Made by a program: the position numbers and the translations under genes
From: Sophora flavescens
Taxonomy: Eukaryota > Streptophyta > Magnoliopsida > Fabales > Fabaceae
Direction of reading: 5' to 3'
Length of the DNA: 64,000 nucleotides
Assembly: GCA_030762895.1 (NCBI GenBank)
Contig: CM061066.1
Span: forward strand, 117,894,715-117,958,714
The notes under the pieces: generated by a model
The model's database searches: none
What the model saw: only the letters and a program-made list of their open reading frames with translations
What the model was told of the DNA's origin: nothing
Shown here: positions 47,281 to 58,677 of the stretch, one piece after another
Layout: each line of letters opens with the position of its first letter
Numbering within the stretch: the stretch's first letter is position 1

Positions 47281-50200
47281 CACTATTGCAGGAAGTGCTT
47301 TTTACGTCAGTCAAAATTGATTTTTGACGTCTTAAAAATCCTGACGTTATTGGAGCAGTCGTTAAAAGTGTAACTTTTTACGTCAATTCAAAGCTGACGT
47401 TAAAAGTACACTTTTAACATTAGTTGTTTCATTCAACTGGCATTAAAAGCTTAACTTTTAACATCAGTTTTTATTAAAACTGACGTTAAAAGTTACACTT
47501 TTAACGTCAGTTGTACTAAACAAACAACTGACGTTAAAGGCTTTGTTTTTTTTTTTAAAAAAAATATGTTACAATATATCCCTTCCCCCAGCTATTCCTG
47601 CATTCAGTAAACAGTCCAGTCCAATAAATAGTCTAGTAACAGTCCAATATTTCACTTAAATTTCATTAATAAAATAAAAGTATATATATACAAATTAAGT
47701 AACAAATGGGGGGGATAAAAAACATACTAATTACTACACAGTCACATATAAGTTTCTATACTAATTACTAATTACTAACTACACATCTTCTATATACTCC
47801 TGAGGTATACTTGCGGGCAATCCTTTCTCTTTAGCATTGTTGATGAAAAATTATGCAAACCGTGTCCTCAAGTCTTTGAGCGCTTTTTTGTTTAGAGGAG
47901 ATTGGTCGCTGTTAAAAGCCTGCACACGTTAAAATAAATGACGGTAATATTAATTAACGCAATGAAAATGAAAACTATAATATATAATTAAATAAGTTGT
48001 TTAATTAAGTATTATTACCCTCTTCCATCCTTCCGTAATAGATGCGGAGACTATGTTCAGCATATGTTGCATCACATAATATCCACACGACCAACCGTCT
48101 AGCTGATATCGAGACTACGAAAGAAATGAAATTTAATGTTAAATAAACATATATATTGGGAATTAGTAATTAGTAATTCTAATATTTTATACTATTTTAC
48201 AAACTACCAACCTTGAAGATAATCCAATCAGGATTTCCTTTAGACTTAGGAGTCCCACTCCTCCCGTTGGCACAGCTCAAACTACAAGTCTTGAGCGTAC
48301 TATCATAAACAGAATATTCATGTCAATTAACCAATTCATCATGTTTGTTAAATAAAAACAAATGCTAAAACTTAAATTAAATAGAAGATTAATTACTCAC
48401 CTATTGATAGGTTCTACCACCTCCTGTGGCGGGTCCCCGAGGAGAGAGCATAGGAAGATGACAGTATGCCTGATAGGATGAGTTACAGCAACTGCCAATG
48501 GTTGTTCATTATATACGGTGCCAGATATAGCTCCTTACGATCATCACCTCCTAGTAATCTCGTTAAGTACGTTGTGACTTCTTTTTTATTGTCAAAGAAT
48601 TCAAGCTGATGGGAGTAGGGCTCTAAGAAGCCGAATAGGTTGTCACCCCTCTCGAGTTGAAGTCGATGGAGATGCGTATGATATGAATACAATAAATCAT
48701 AAAATTCAAATAAAATATATAAATTGAATTAATTATAAAATTATAAAGCATACTTACGTCGACCAAAGACTCACAACCGCGATGGATAGTTGCTGGCCAT
48801 CATTGCAAAAATACTCAATATCATCACCAGTGAATATAAATCCAAGCTCATGCTCATGAAGTGGGCGTGCCAGTCAACCATCATGCTCCAACTCCCATTG
48901 AAAAAGCACGGGAGCATAATCCTCGCTAATCGAGAACAACCGAGTCACGAGAGAAATCTTACCCGCCTTTGCCTTCAATATTAAATAAATCAGGTATATA
49001 AGTAGTTGATAATTAAAAAAAACATAAGTAAGTAATTGACAAATTTGGACATTAATAATGAATATATATACCTTCCGTGCCAACTCGAGCTCCCGCTGCG
49101 CCAGCTCAAACTCCCACCTTTTCGCTTCACACTCAAGTTCACGGAGTCGGACCTACAACTCCCGCTCCCTCTCTGCTAACTCATCCACATGTGTCCTATT
49201 ATATCTCTCTTTTGTGCTCACATGTGAAGGGTTGGCATCTCCCGCGGTATTCTGGGAACCCAGGGAGGCAAGCTCCCTAAAAAATGCCTGCTTGAAATCT
49301 GGGTTGGATAAGACACGGCTCATCAGCTGGTCTGTAATGGCAGGGTCAGAATGCAGCTTTTGTGTAATGGTTTCTGTAAGTGCAGTCTCATCGACCACCC
49401 GCCTTCGTGAAGTAGACTTGCCATTATATTCTTTGATGCCCACCATGTCTGGAACACCGATCACCAGACCAGGATGTTTGTCCTTGCCTAGAGCAGTGAG
49501 CAATATGTCCCAGCGTCCAGAAGGGACGAATGAGCCCTGCGAGCATTTTTCCTTAAGCTCCATCTACAATGAAGAATTGAAAACACGTGTAAGAGAAAGG
49601 TGTTCCTTAAAAATATCAACCATAAGCAAATATCAACTATAAATGCATATAGGTAGTTACTTACAATCTTATCTACCACATCGTGGGTGCCTTCAGCTTT
49701 AAAAGAGCATTTCTTGGTCATTCAGCCGGCCAACCAAACATCCTCGTGCGGGATAGGAGATGGAGGATCAAGAGGTGTGCCCTCAGGCACCTCTCCAGCT
49801 GCTATCCTCGCAGCCAGCTCCTCCTGCTTCACCCTATGCTTCTCCGCCATCATCTCATCAATCATAGTGGCGTACCCACCCTGAGACAAGGTGTGGGTGT
49901 GGACGTTCTTAGCTTGATTCTGCCTACCCATCTCCACCTTAGTCTGTTTAAACAAAAACACATAATTAATAGAGTTAAATACATTTAATTTATTTACTTC
50001 AATGATCTCTAAGAAGCATAAATAAATTAACTTCATCAACTAACCTGAAATGTGTCCCCATGTCGAATGCTAACAAATTTATCCCACATCTCCCTACCAA
50101 TTCAGGGGTAATCCAAGAACATCTTATCAAGCTTCTTCTTCCCAGATACATAGTGCCTAGTAAGATCATGCTTGAACCCACTCCAGGGCCTTGCCCCCAA

Positions 50201-51858
50201 TGAGAGCCATTTCGCCTGATGATGCTCGTCATTCGGCACGGTCCAAGCTATCTACACATTAAATACATAACAAACAAGATGCATTAGAACTCGAATAATT
50301 ATTTAATAATGTACATCAAAAGAATGTAAAAGTAAAATATCGTGATAGCCTCCCAAATCTGATCCTTAACGTTCTGTAAACGTCATTCCAATGGTTGTAT
50401 AGGATGCTAACATGCTGCTTGGTTTGTAGAATCACCCACGATATAAATTCTCTAGCACGAGGGCCATGGGACTTTAATTAAGCATCAAAGGACACCTCAA
50501 GAGGCTGACCACTTTGCCCAGCCTTCTCTAACTTCAATGACGTGTCTCCTCTACCCCATTTCCTGAGACTGTGATGTTTGTTTGGACAAAAAAAAAAGGT
50601 TAAATTAGAGGGTTATGCATATCAAGTATAAGTAAAGAATATATAAAGAACTTAAACTTACATTATAAATAAAGAATAAAGATAGTATATAACATGCAAA
50701 CTTACAGTATCATCAGGCGTAGTCCCCATAGTGTCCTGCGTAGGCCCCATAGTGTCCTCCCGTGCATGCGGGTCCGAGCGATCCATGTGTATGCCTGTTC
50801 ATAAACGGTAAATATTAAAATATGTTTTTTTAAGATGGATAAATAAAGATAAAGATAAATAGATAAATATATTTCCTCGTATTCAAACACTTGACACAAT
50901 GACAATAGAACATTCCTTTACTATTAGGCATTCCATAAAAAATAAGGTCCCCATCCCTCTCTTTAGTGAACTTTTTGCATATATTCTCGGACTATCAACC
51001 GAGTTTTGAAATTTTTTAACAATAGATTAGTCTCTTTAGCAGTCATATGTGAAGTGTAGAAAATAACTTATCAGAGTCCAGGCACCATTTCAAACACATG
51101 GTTTTCCTACTGGTTTTATGAACCTTATCAAATCAAAATTCCCTGTCACCATTATCACACTCCATCAAATACCGGTTATCAACAAAATACCCTCCATACA
51201 TATAACAGAGATAAACACAATAACACAACTTATACCACATCACTATTTCAACATTTCTATTTACAAACCATTTATCAGAAAGAAGAAACAGAGACAAAGA
51301 CTCTAACATATTTTCACATAGTTCCCAAAGTTAGGGCATTACCAGAGAATACGTCCGCTTATGTTAGGGCTCAGTGGTGAAGGAGAGTGGATTCTGTTAG
51401 GGCTCAGTGGTGAAGGAGAGTGAAGGAGAACCTTAAATGAGAAAGAAAAGTACCCTTAAATGAGATATAAGATAAGAGAGAAGAAAGAAGAGAGGAGAGA
51501 AGAGTAGGGAGAAGATGACTCGCCAGAGAATACTATCGCGGTGGTGGCAGAGAAGAACTCACAGCGGTGGTGGTGAAGAAGACCTCGGTCACGATCACCG
51601 TGCTTGACAAGGGTTAGGGCAGAAGAGAGGCAGAGAGTAGTGAAAGTGCAGGGTGAAGAAGGAAGGCACGCGGGTTTATGTGTAATGTATACTTTCTAAT
51701 TTGATTCCACTTTTTACGTCAGTTGTTTAAACAACTGACGTAAAAAGTCATTTAAATGAACCTGATAATTACAGAACTGTCACCGCCTTCATTTTAACGT
51801 CTAAGTTTTACTTAACAGACATTAACCTTACCTGTTTATTACCTATTTTGCACTAGTG
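47281..51858 (-). mobile_element. CACTA element copy B (Transposase_24/Ulp1 family), 4.6 kb
   Basis: The left end is CACTATTGCAGGAAGTGC at 47281. The right end is TGCACTAGTG at 51858. Flanking triplets are GGT and GGC. Subterminal arrays of tttttaacgtcagt/actgacgttaaa lie at 47300-47540 and 51710-51750, the latter a near-perfect 36-bp palindrome centred on tttaaac. It sits in the right inverted end of the large Mutator-like element. Confidence 0.88.
47779..50786 (-). pseudogene. CACTA gene, copy B: Transposase_24/Ulp1-like
   Basis: Same ten-exon layout as copy A, from ATG at 50786 to TAG at 47779. Exon 1 has one QDTMG repeat fewer. Exon 5 is open (MELKEKCSQGSFVPSG, where A has a stop) and the exon 6 and exon 9 donors keep GT. 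Its own defects include a frameshift in exon 2 near 50385, TGG to TGA in exon 3 near 50105, a deletion after the HWQLL of the Ulp1-like region near 48485, and a stop in the last exon near 47850. Comparison of A and B lets the ancestral exon structure be read with confidence, although neither copy can encode the full protein. Confidence 0.72.
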
Positions 51859-52135
51859 GGCGGATATCCGGCGAGTCATTAACGGAATCCGATAATAGAT
51901 CTAACGGAAGAATCATTTTGAGTAACGTATGAAAGATAAAGGACCAAAATGAATCTTTTAAAATATAAATAATCAAAATGAATTTTCATCAATAAATAAA
52001 GAACCAAAAATGTACTTTAGCCAATACAAAATCACGAGGGACATAGACCAAAACCCATGAGAAGAAAAGAATATATACAACTTAAAGGATGCAAATCACC
52101 TGCTAAACTGGTCACAGGTTAACGACGCCTACATA

Positions 52136-55100
52136 CACTAGTGCAGAAAAGGGATTCCACATCGATTATTTTTGGCTTTTCACATCGGTTTTCAAACTGA
52201 TGTTGAAACGATCGATGTTGTTTATTGTTACTTTTCACATCGGTTTTAAAACCGATGTTTAAAGTACATTTTTAACAGCGGTTTTCTAATTAACCAATGT
52301 GGAAAGTTGATTTTTCACATGGGTTATCACATAACCGATGTGGAAATATCACTTTCCACATCAGTTATCAATATAACCGATGTGAAAAGTGAACTTTCCA
52401 CATCGGTTTTTTATTAACCCATGTGAAAAGTGAACTATCTACATCGGTTTTTGAATAACCGATGTGAAAAGTCTCATTTTTTAAACTCTTTTTACATTTT
52501 AATCATTCCTTTCCCCTGTTTCAGTAATCCAGATCAATACCAATATAACATATTCTAAATATTCTCAACACTATCACTTTTGTACAACAAAAACACACTA
52601 AATTAATATATGCTGAATTTTTTACGAACAATACATATGTTCAATTACATTCAGACAACAAAGATAATTAGAAACCAAAAAGTTGCATGATATATTATAG
52701 ATTTCATATCAAAATATATATCAGTCAAAAGTATACTATAGCTAGTACATGATAAGTTTTTAAACTAACTACATACAAACTATGGTTGGTACACTTCAAG
52801 AAATAAAGTTGCCCAACGCCTCCTTATGTTATTGATGTCGGAATCAAATATTGGAGTCGGATTGTTGAATATCTGCAAGTTTAATTGGACAAAAGATTAT
52901 ATCTTTTAAGTAATAAACTAACATAAAATATATAACGAATCTATAATTATTACTTCTAATTGTTACCAATTAACATTTACCTCGTGCCATCTTTCAGTGA
53001 TCCTGGAGGAGATAATTTCGAACATCCACTTCATCACATAGTATCCACATTCTCACGATCCATGTTGTATACGGGACTACGTACAAATGAAACCCAATTA
53101 GAATATGAGGAATTAAATAGAAATCAATAATTATACCCACTGCATTTGAAGCGTTTGAACTAATAAATATCTTACGTTAGGAATAATCCATCTAATAGCC
53201 CGACGCCTTTTACCACGCAACATGTGGTTTGCATTAATAGAACTATCATGACAAAATAATCATTAATTAAAGTATATCTAATAGATTTCAGATAATTAAA
53301 ACAACTGCATTATTGATTATAAAGTATTTTAATGCTTACGTTTCCATGATCATCTCCAGTTCATTCACCGTCTTATTTCCCATCGAGCAGAAGAAGACCA
53401 CGACATTCATCATAGGGTACAAGATCAACAGTTGCCAATGCTTGCTGTATTTGCGAAACAATTAGTGACTAAGTCATATATAGTTATAATTAAATAACTG
53501 GTACTTACTTATTGAGATAAGGCGCAAGGTAGAATTAATGATCGTCTCGGGCAAGTATATCACGTATGGTGGTGACCGGGTCTTCTGATGCTAGGAGAAC
53601 ATCACCCTGAATGAACACGGGGTCAATGAACCCATAAAGAGTGAGGTTACCCTGATCAACTAACATACGATGCAGATACCTAATATATTGAAAAAACATG
53701 TTAATTATCATAGTATTTAAAATTTAATTACTTAACTTATAAATAAAATGTACTTACGTGCACCATAACGATAGTTGTGCAGAACTAGCCATTTCTTTAT
53801 CGAGTACAATCTCCATAAGTTCCTTCTTTGGGATATACAGTTCGTCACCTGGACTGGCATCATGTTCCAACCTTACCAAAGCTGCGTCATTCTCCATGGT
53901 CACAACCTGTATAGCCAGAAGTTTAAAAACATCACCAGCTGCCCATTTGTTGATCCCCTAAACAACAAAGATATATATTAGTAATCACAGATAAGTTATT
54001 TCATTTGTAATTAATTAGATGGTCAAATGAATACCTTGGCAGGAGCAAACATCTCTGGTCTTCCTGGATCCGACCTTTTAGGCAGAATATCATTTCCAAC
54101 ATCCTAAAACAAATAAAAATAAAGCATTATCTTTAAACAATAATAAATAATTTCAACTATGAATATAGAAAAACACAACTAACTGAATACCTTAGATGCA
54201 ACAAGAAAGCTGACCAGTCTTCTTGGCCAGGGGATGAAGTTACCGGGGGCCTGACCCACTGTTTGAACCTCCTCAGTGGGCACAGGGACTCGAGCATCAG
54301 CATCTCGAATAATCTCAACAACGACCCTCACCTGATCATCTGGTAATAAATGATGGTGTATGGTATTACCAAAGTTATTATGTGCCCTCCCCAATGCCAC
54401 TAAGCGGCGATCATGATGATCATCAACATACAGCTCACACCTATCAGGGTCGTCATCATCATCATCACCATCATCATCGTTTTCCGGTTCACATGGACAG
54501 AGGGTTGGACACCTGCTGTCATCTGCTGGGACATAGAAGTCAATATTGCCAGCTGCTGGGCAAACTGCTCGGCCATCTCCTGTCTAAGCTCAGTTGCAAT
54601 CTCCTGTTTTAGCCGTGCTCTATCTACATCAACATCCCTGTGGCATTGGTGTGAAGATGAACCATGGTATTGGCGAATGCCGATGCCCCATCCAACACCA
54701 ATGACACGGCCCGGGTGGTCTGGTTTACCGATGGCAACAGCTAAGATATCATCGCGTCCTCTAGGAACAAAGGTTCCTTGGGTTACCTGCTCGTCCAAAG
54801 CATCCTATAACAAATAAAATATCAGGTCACATTACAATTCGGTAACAATGTTAAAATGACAATTACAATTCAAACTATACTTACAATCTTCTCAGCTACC
54901 TGGCGGGCCTCCTCAGATGTATATGGTCCCGTTTTTCTTTGTCGGGACCTCTTCCATTTACGATGACGTGGGGTGGAGGTGGATCAACAACTTCTGAACG
55001 ATTTTCAGCGTTAGGATCCCCTGAGATGGTGCTTCATGAAATGCTTTCTTTTCCTCTTCCACCATTATCTGGCCAAGTTTTTTATATCCCCCATGAGACA

Positions 55101-55554
55101 ATACATGGGGGTAGACATTCTTGCTTTGGTTTTCTGCCCCCTTTTCCTCTTCTCGTGTTATAAATAGAAGACAATTTAATTACATAAGTAAATAAAATTA
55201 ATGAAATTACATAAATTTAGAACAAATCAAATAAGTTAACCTGAAAGCTGGGATCATGTCGGCTCTGAACAAAGCGATCCCACGTCGCCTGGTCAAGAAG
55301 CGGGTACACCTCAAGTGGGTTCTTTTCACATGTTGGATTGAATACATGGTATCTGCCCTGGTCGACCTTAAAAGCCCTCCAACGCTCACCAGCATACTTT
55401 ATCAAACGCTTCTTCATATCCGTCGTATCCGGTATGTCAAAGGTGAGCTACATTAACACCAAAAGAATAAACGAATTACTGTATGATATTAATAAGATTA
55501 AAATAAAGTAGATACATACAAACACAGAGCGTAAAAGTATAGATACTAGAGTAC
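52136..55554 (-). mobile_element. CACTA element C (related family), interrupted by the Gypsy element
   Basis: Starts CACTAGTGCAGAAAAGG at 52136. The next 350 bp consist of cacatcggtt and aaccgatgtg units in alternating orientation, a subterminal array with a motif different from A/B and D. The minus-strand gene inside is a diverged relative of the A/B gene. The element stops at 55554, where the Gypsy LTR begins; its other end must lie beyond the window. Confidence 0.75.
52790..55446 (-). pseudogene. CACTA gene in element C: Transposase_24/Ulp1-like, 5' exons cut off
   Basis: Exon-like pieces in order: 55446-55240 (MKKRLIKYAGERWRAFKVDQ ... WDRFVQSRHDPSFQ), about 55160-54890 (NVYPHVLSHGGYKK), 54815-54400 (TQGTFVPRGRDDILAVAIGK, GIGIRQYHGSSS, then a Gln-rich helix), and about 53760-53340 (FYLAPYLNKHWQLLILYP with His). 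Next is about 53075-52985 (ECGYYVMKWMFEI with Cys, preceded by an in-frame TGA), then the last exon to TAG at 52790 (RRRWATLFLEVYQP). The usual protease Asp position reads VVFFCSMGN, again without Asp. The coding pieces contain several stops or frame breaks. Confidence 0.6.
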
Positions 55555-57033
55555 TGACACGTACTCGGCAAGTGTACCGGTTCGTTGCAAGTAATAAAAA
55601 CGGTAAGACCGGATATCGTTCTCAGGGATCGTGGACAATTACCACTTCGCAAATTTGACTACTATCTAGGCGATCGAATTTTGGATTGAAGGTTGTTCTA
55701 ACATCTAGCAAACAAACAAGAAGAAGATATTTCTGTTCTTTTTGGATTTTTCTCAAACAGTTGATGTGAAAACAGAGAGATAAATAACAATGAGATAGAA
55801 TTGCTGGGGTTAAACTAAGCTAATCCTCCCTTGGTTGTTATGAAATGATAACTAACACAGTTCCTAGTTCTAATATGACAATCAAGTCTTTTCAAAGATA
55901 CTCAAGCCTAATTCCTTAGGTGCATTGAGCCTAAAATCCCAAGTTAAACCCTAATTCCTTAGGTGGATTAACCTGAGATTTTGCATTAAGTAAAGACTTA
56001 TAAGATTGCAAGCACCTCAAGACCTATTCCTAGGCTCATGAACTACCCGGCATTTGATTCATGAGCAAGCTCTAACACCAACCTTCCAGTTATCTATTAA
56101 AGCAACTAATCATTCATAGGGTGATCAAGCCTAAGAAAGCATTAAGCATGGAATCAAACACTCATAAAGAACAAGGAAACTGTATTAAAATCAAATCATT
56201 TTTACAACCAAATTCAGATAGCAATAGTCTAACCCCAACAAAGGGAAGTTTAGCTACGCATAATTAAAGATAAAACAAAAGAGAGAATTACAGAGATGAA
56301 CAAAGGAGAGAGCTCCATGGAATGATGCCCACAGCCACAGCAGCAGAGGATTTTTCTTTTAGGGTTTTCTGCATATCCTCTTCTTCTGTTCTGCTCAGTT
56401 TTTCTAGTACTCGTGGCCGGTCACGGCCGTGATAGCCATCACGGCCAGGCCGTGATGGTTTCTGACTTGGCACCGCTTCATTTACTGATTCATCACGGCC
56501 GTGATACTCATCACGCCAGGCCGTGATCCTTTTTCGACTTTTTCCAACAAAGCAAGGTCACGGTAGTGATAGACATCACGGCTAGGCCGTGATCGTCTCG
56601 ACTTTTCCAAGCGATTTATCACGGCAGTAATATCCATCACGGCTAGGCCGTGATCGTCTCCGACTTTTGGAGATCCGGCACAGCTGACACGTCACGGCCG
56701 TGATAGCCATCACGGCTAGGCCGTGACGACTTCCCGACTTTTGGCTCAATTCTCTCTTGACTCTTTGCTCCCTCACGGTAGTGAGGCCATCCATGCACTA
56801 GGCCGTGATACTCTCTGCTGGCTCAATTTCTTATCTTTCAAAGCTCTAAGTCATCCAAGCTTCAAACTTGCTAATTCTTGGGCATTTAATCATGAATATC
56901 TGCAAAACAACACACAATACCACCTTATCTGTTCCAAAGGAAAAACTAAACAAAATAAACACTAAAATGGCCTAACTATATGCAAATGCATGCAGAAATG
57001 TACATGGAAAATGAGGTGAAATCACACTCATCA
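55555..57033 (-). repeat. 3' LTR of the Gypsy element, 1479 bp
   Basis: On the minus strand it opens tgatgagtgtgatttcacct at 57033 and closes gccgagtacgtgtca at 55555, with TG...CA termini. A purine-rich tract (agcttggggtgatt on the minus strand, 57034 onward) precedes it. 56400-56800 holds six or more units of about 60 bp in which an inverted pair of cacggccgtgat/atcacggccg encloses a short variable spacer. Downstream in the direction of reading come splice- or leader-like sequence and a terminal ggtaagaccggat region that recurs in many legume Gypsy LTRs. Confidence 0.8.
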
Positions 57034-58677
57034 AATCACCCCAAGCTTAAGACTTTGCTTGTCCTCAAGCAAAAACCAAGGCCATAAGATGAAAACAACC
57101 AGGACAATGATAGTGAACTAAGAACCCGAATAAAATGATCCAAGCAACAAAAGTCAATTATTTCAGCAAGAGACAATCAATTCAAGTCCAATTAGGGGCT
57201 TAGTTTCCCTAGACTCACATTCTCACTAATTCGGGCACTCTATCTCACTTGCAGCTCACCCCAAGCTTGTTCATTTGCTTGGCTCTCTTTCTTGCCTCAC
57301 TCACTCAAGTGTTAAGGGAATATGACATTTCACTCCATTTTCCTCAAAGAATGATTCCTACCATAAGCTTGACTATCAACCAAATCTTCACTTTATTAAT
57401 GAAAACATCTAAGAATCAAGAGGTCTTATTCTTTGGTTGTAATGAGGCCATGGGATCAATTTTCAGGTGGGAATTTCAAAAACAGGAAATTTCAAAAGGC
57501 TATACAAACAATCAAGCATTGCAAGGCACGACCTTCTAAAATACCTTTCTTTGGGTTTCAGTTTACTCTTCCACCATTCTTTTTATTTTTTTTTTCTTTT
57601 TCTTTTTACTTCTCATTCCTTTTTGTCATCCCCTTCCCCATTTTTATTTCTTTTTTTTTTTGTTTTGTTTGGAGAAGGGGAGATTTTGCAATTCAAGAGA
57701 AGTAAAATTTTTTCAGATTCATTTTTTTTCTTTTCATCATCCCAAACTTTCAACTACATTTTCCAACCCATCTTTGCACAGTACTTTAGAAGGTCCCTCA
57801 TAAGCATATTTAACACAACATTTTAGGGAACCAAGAAAAGCATGCTATTCATTCAGGCTCAAAATTGGGCAACTAAGGGTAGCATTATTCATTCAAAGCT
57901 CAGAAGGCCAGAAAAACACCTATTGCCTCAATCCTTTTCAAAAATATTCTCAAAAATTTTCAAGTTTCGAAATGGTTTCAAGTCAAGTTCTAGAGAAAAA
58001 CAATCCAAGAGGAAATCACTCTACACAAAAGAACGGGGCAGATTTAGTGAGTGCCCCTAATGGCTCAAAAGCTCACATTTATCGGTTCAAGAACCAGAGA
58101 GAACACAAATCCATAGAAACACATGCTAATCATCAACTATCCAAGAACATCTCAAGCATATTTAATGAAGCCATATCACAAGAATATAAAATCAGGGTCC
58201 AAAAATTCACTATCACAGAAAACTTGGCACTTAGCTCTCACAATCAGATGCTCAATCTAAGCAGGGGGCAATTAATTCATGTGATCATGCAAGACTAGAG
58301 CCTATATGAATGCAATATTTACAATGCAAGCTAAAAGATTACCCCTACCCCAAGCTTAAAGACTTACATTGTCCTCAATGTAAATAATTAAGTTTAGAGA
58401 GGGGAGAAAATTGGAACAACTCACCAAAGTGGTAGTGGTGCTTTGAATTACATGCTTCTACGGTTTTGTTTCCTTCTCGCGCCTTCTTCTCCTCCTTCCT
58501 TCAAAATCTGGAATCACTCAACAAACTATTAACAAACCTCTTGAGCTTCTCAAATTATTCAAGAGGGGAATTCAAAAACAAGAGAAGATGAAGATAAAAA
58601 ATAAAAAAAATAAAAATAAAAAATGGGTTGCCTCCCAATAAGCGCTTCTTTAACGTCACTAGCTTGACGTATGATTT
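57034..58677 (-). other. Non-coding region between pol and the 3' LTR of the Gypsy element
   Basis: Contains tgggttgcctcccaataagc directly after pol (58624), a phrase common after pol in legume Gypsy elements, and two copies of ccccaagcttaa followed by tgtcctcaa (57040 and 58346). The plus-strand ORFs at 57433-57826 are pyrimidine-run artefacts (ttttctttttctttttactt). No envelope-like ORF is visible. Confidence 0.55.

Larger units (their letters stand above)
41132..52022. mobile_element. Mutator-like element with perfect 9-bp TSD, now 10.9 kb through nested insertions
   Basis: Inverted ends of roughly 150 bp begin ggctaaaatgcatttttttt on the left and ggctaaagtacatttttggt from the right. Both lead into caaaatgat, agatctattaccggattccg and ttaatgac. 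AATACAAAA stands on both outer sides (41123-41131 and 52023-52031). Removing CACTA D2 (41942-45441) and CACTA B (47281-51858), each with one target copy, leaves an element of about 2.8 kb. Its own interior (41360-41941 and 45445-47280) has no transposase and includes the two opposed SINE-like heads and coding-like DNA at 46150-46440. Confidence 0.85.
41005..52133 (-). mobile_element. Second LINE 3' end, split by the large Mutator-like element
   Basis: 41005-41131 (ctcaactaggttggcaccaa) and 52023-52133 (cgagggacatagaccaaaac) together match the 3' end of the first LINE at 36340-36480, where gaatacaagaaatcat and gggggactataccaagac run on without a break. The match places the Mutator-like insertion inside a pre-existing LINE. 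CACTA element C then cut the remainder at 52136. Confidence 0.6.

Noticed and set aside
57433..57826. Overlapping plus-strand ORFs rich in Phe and Ser
   Set aside because: They come from pyrimidine runs in the non-coding part of a minus-strand Gypsy element.
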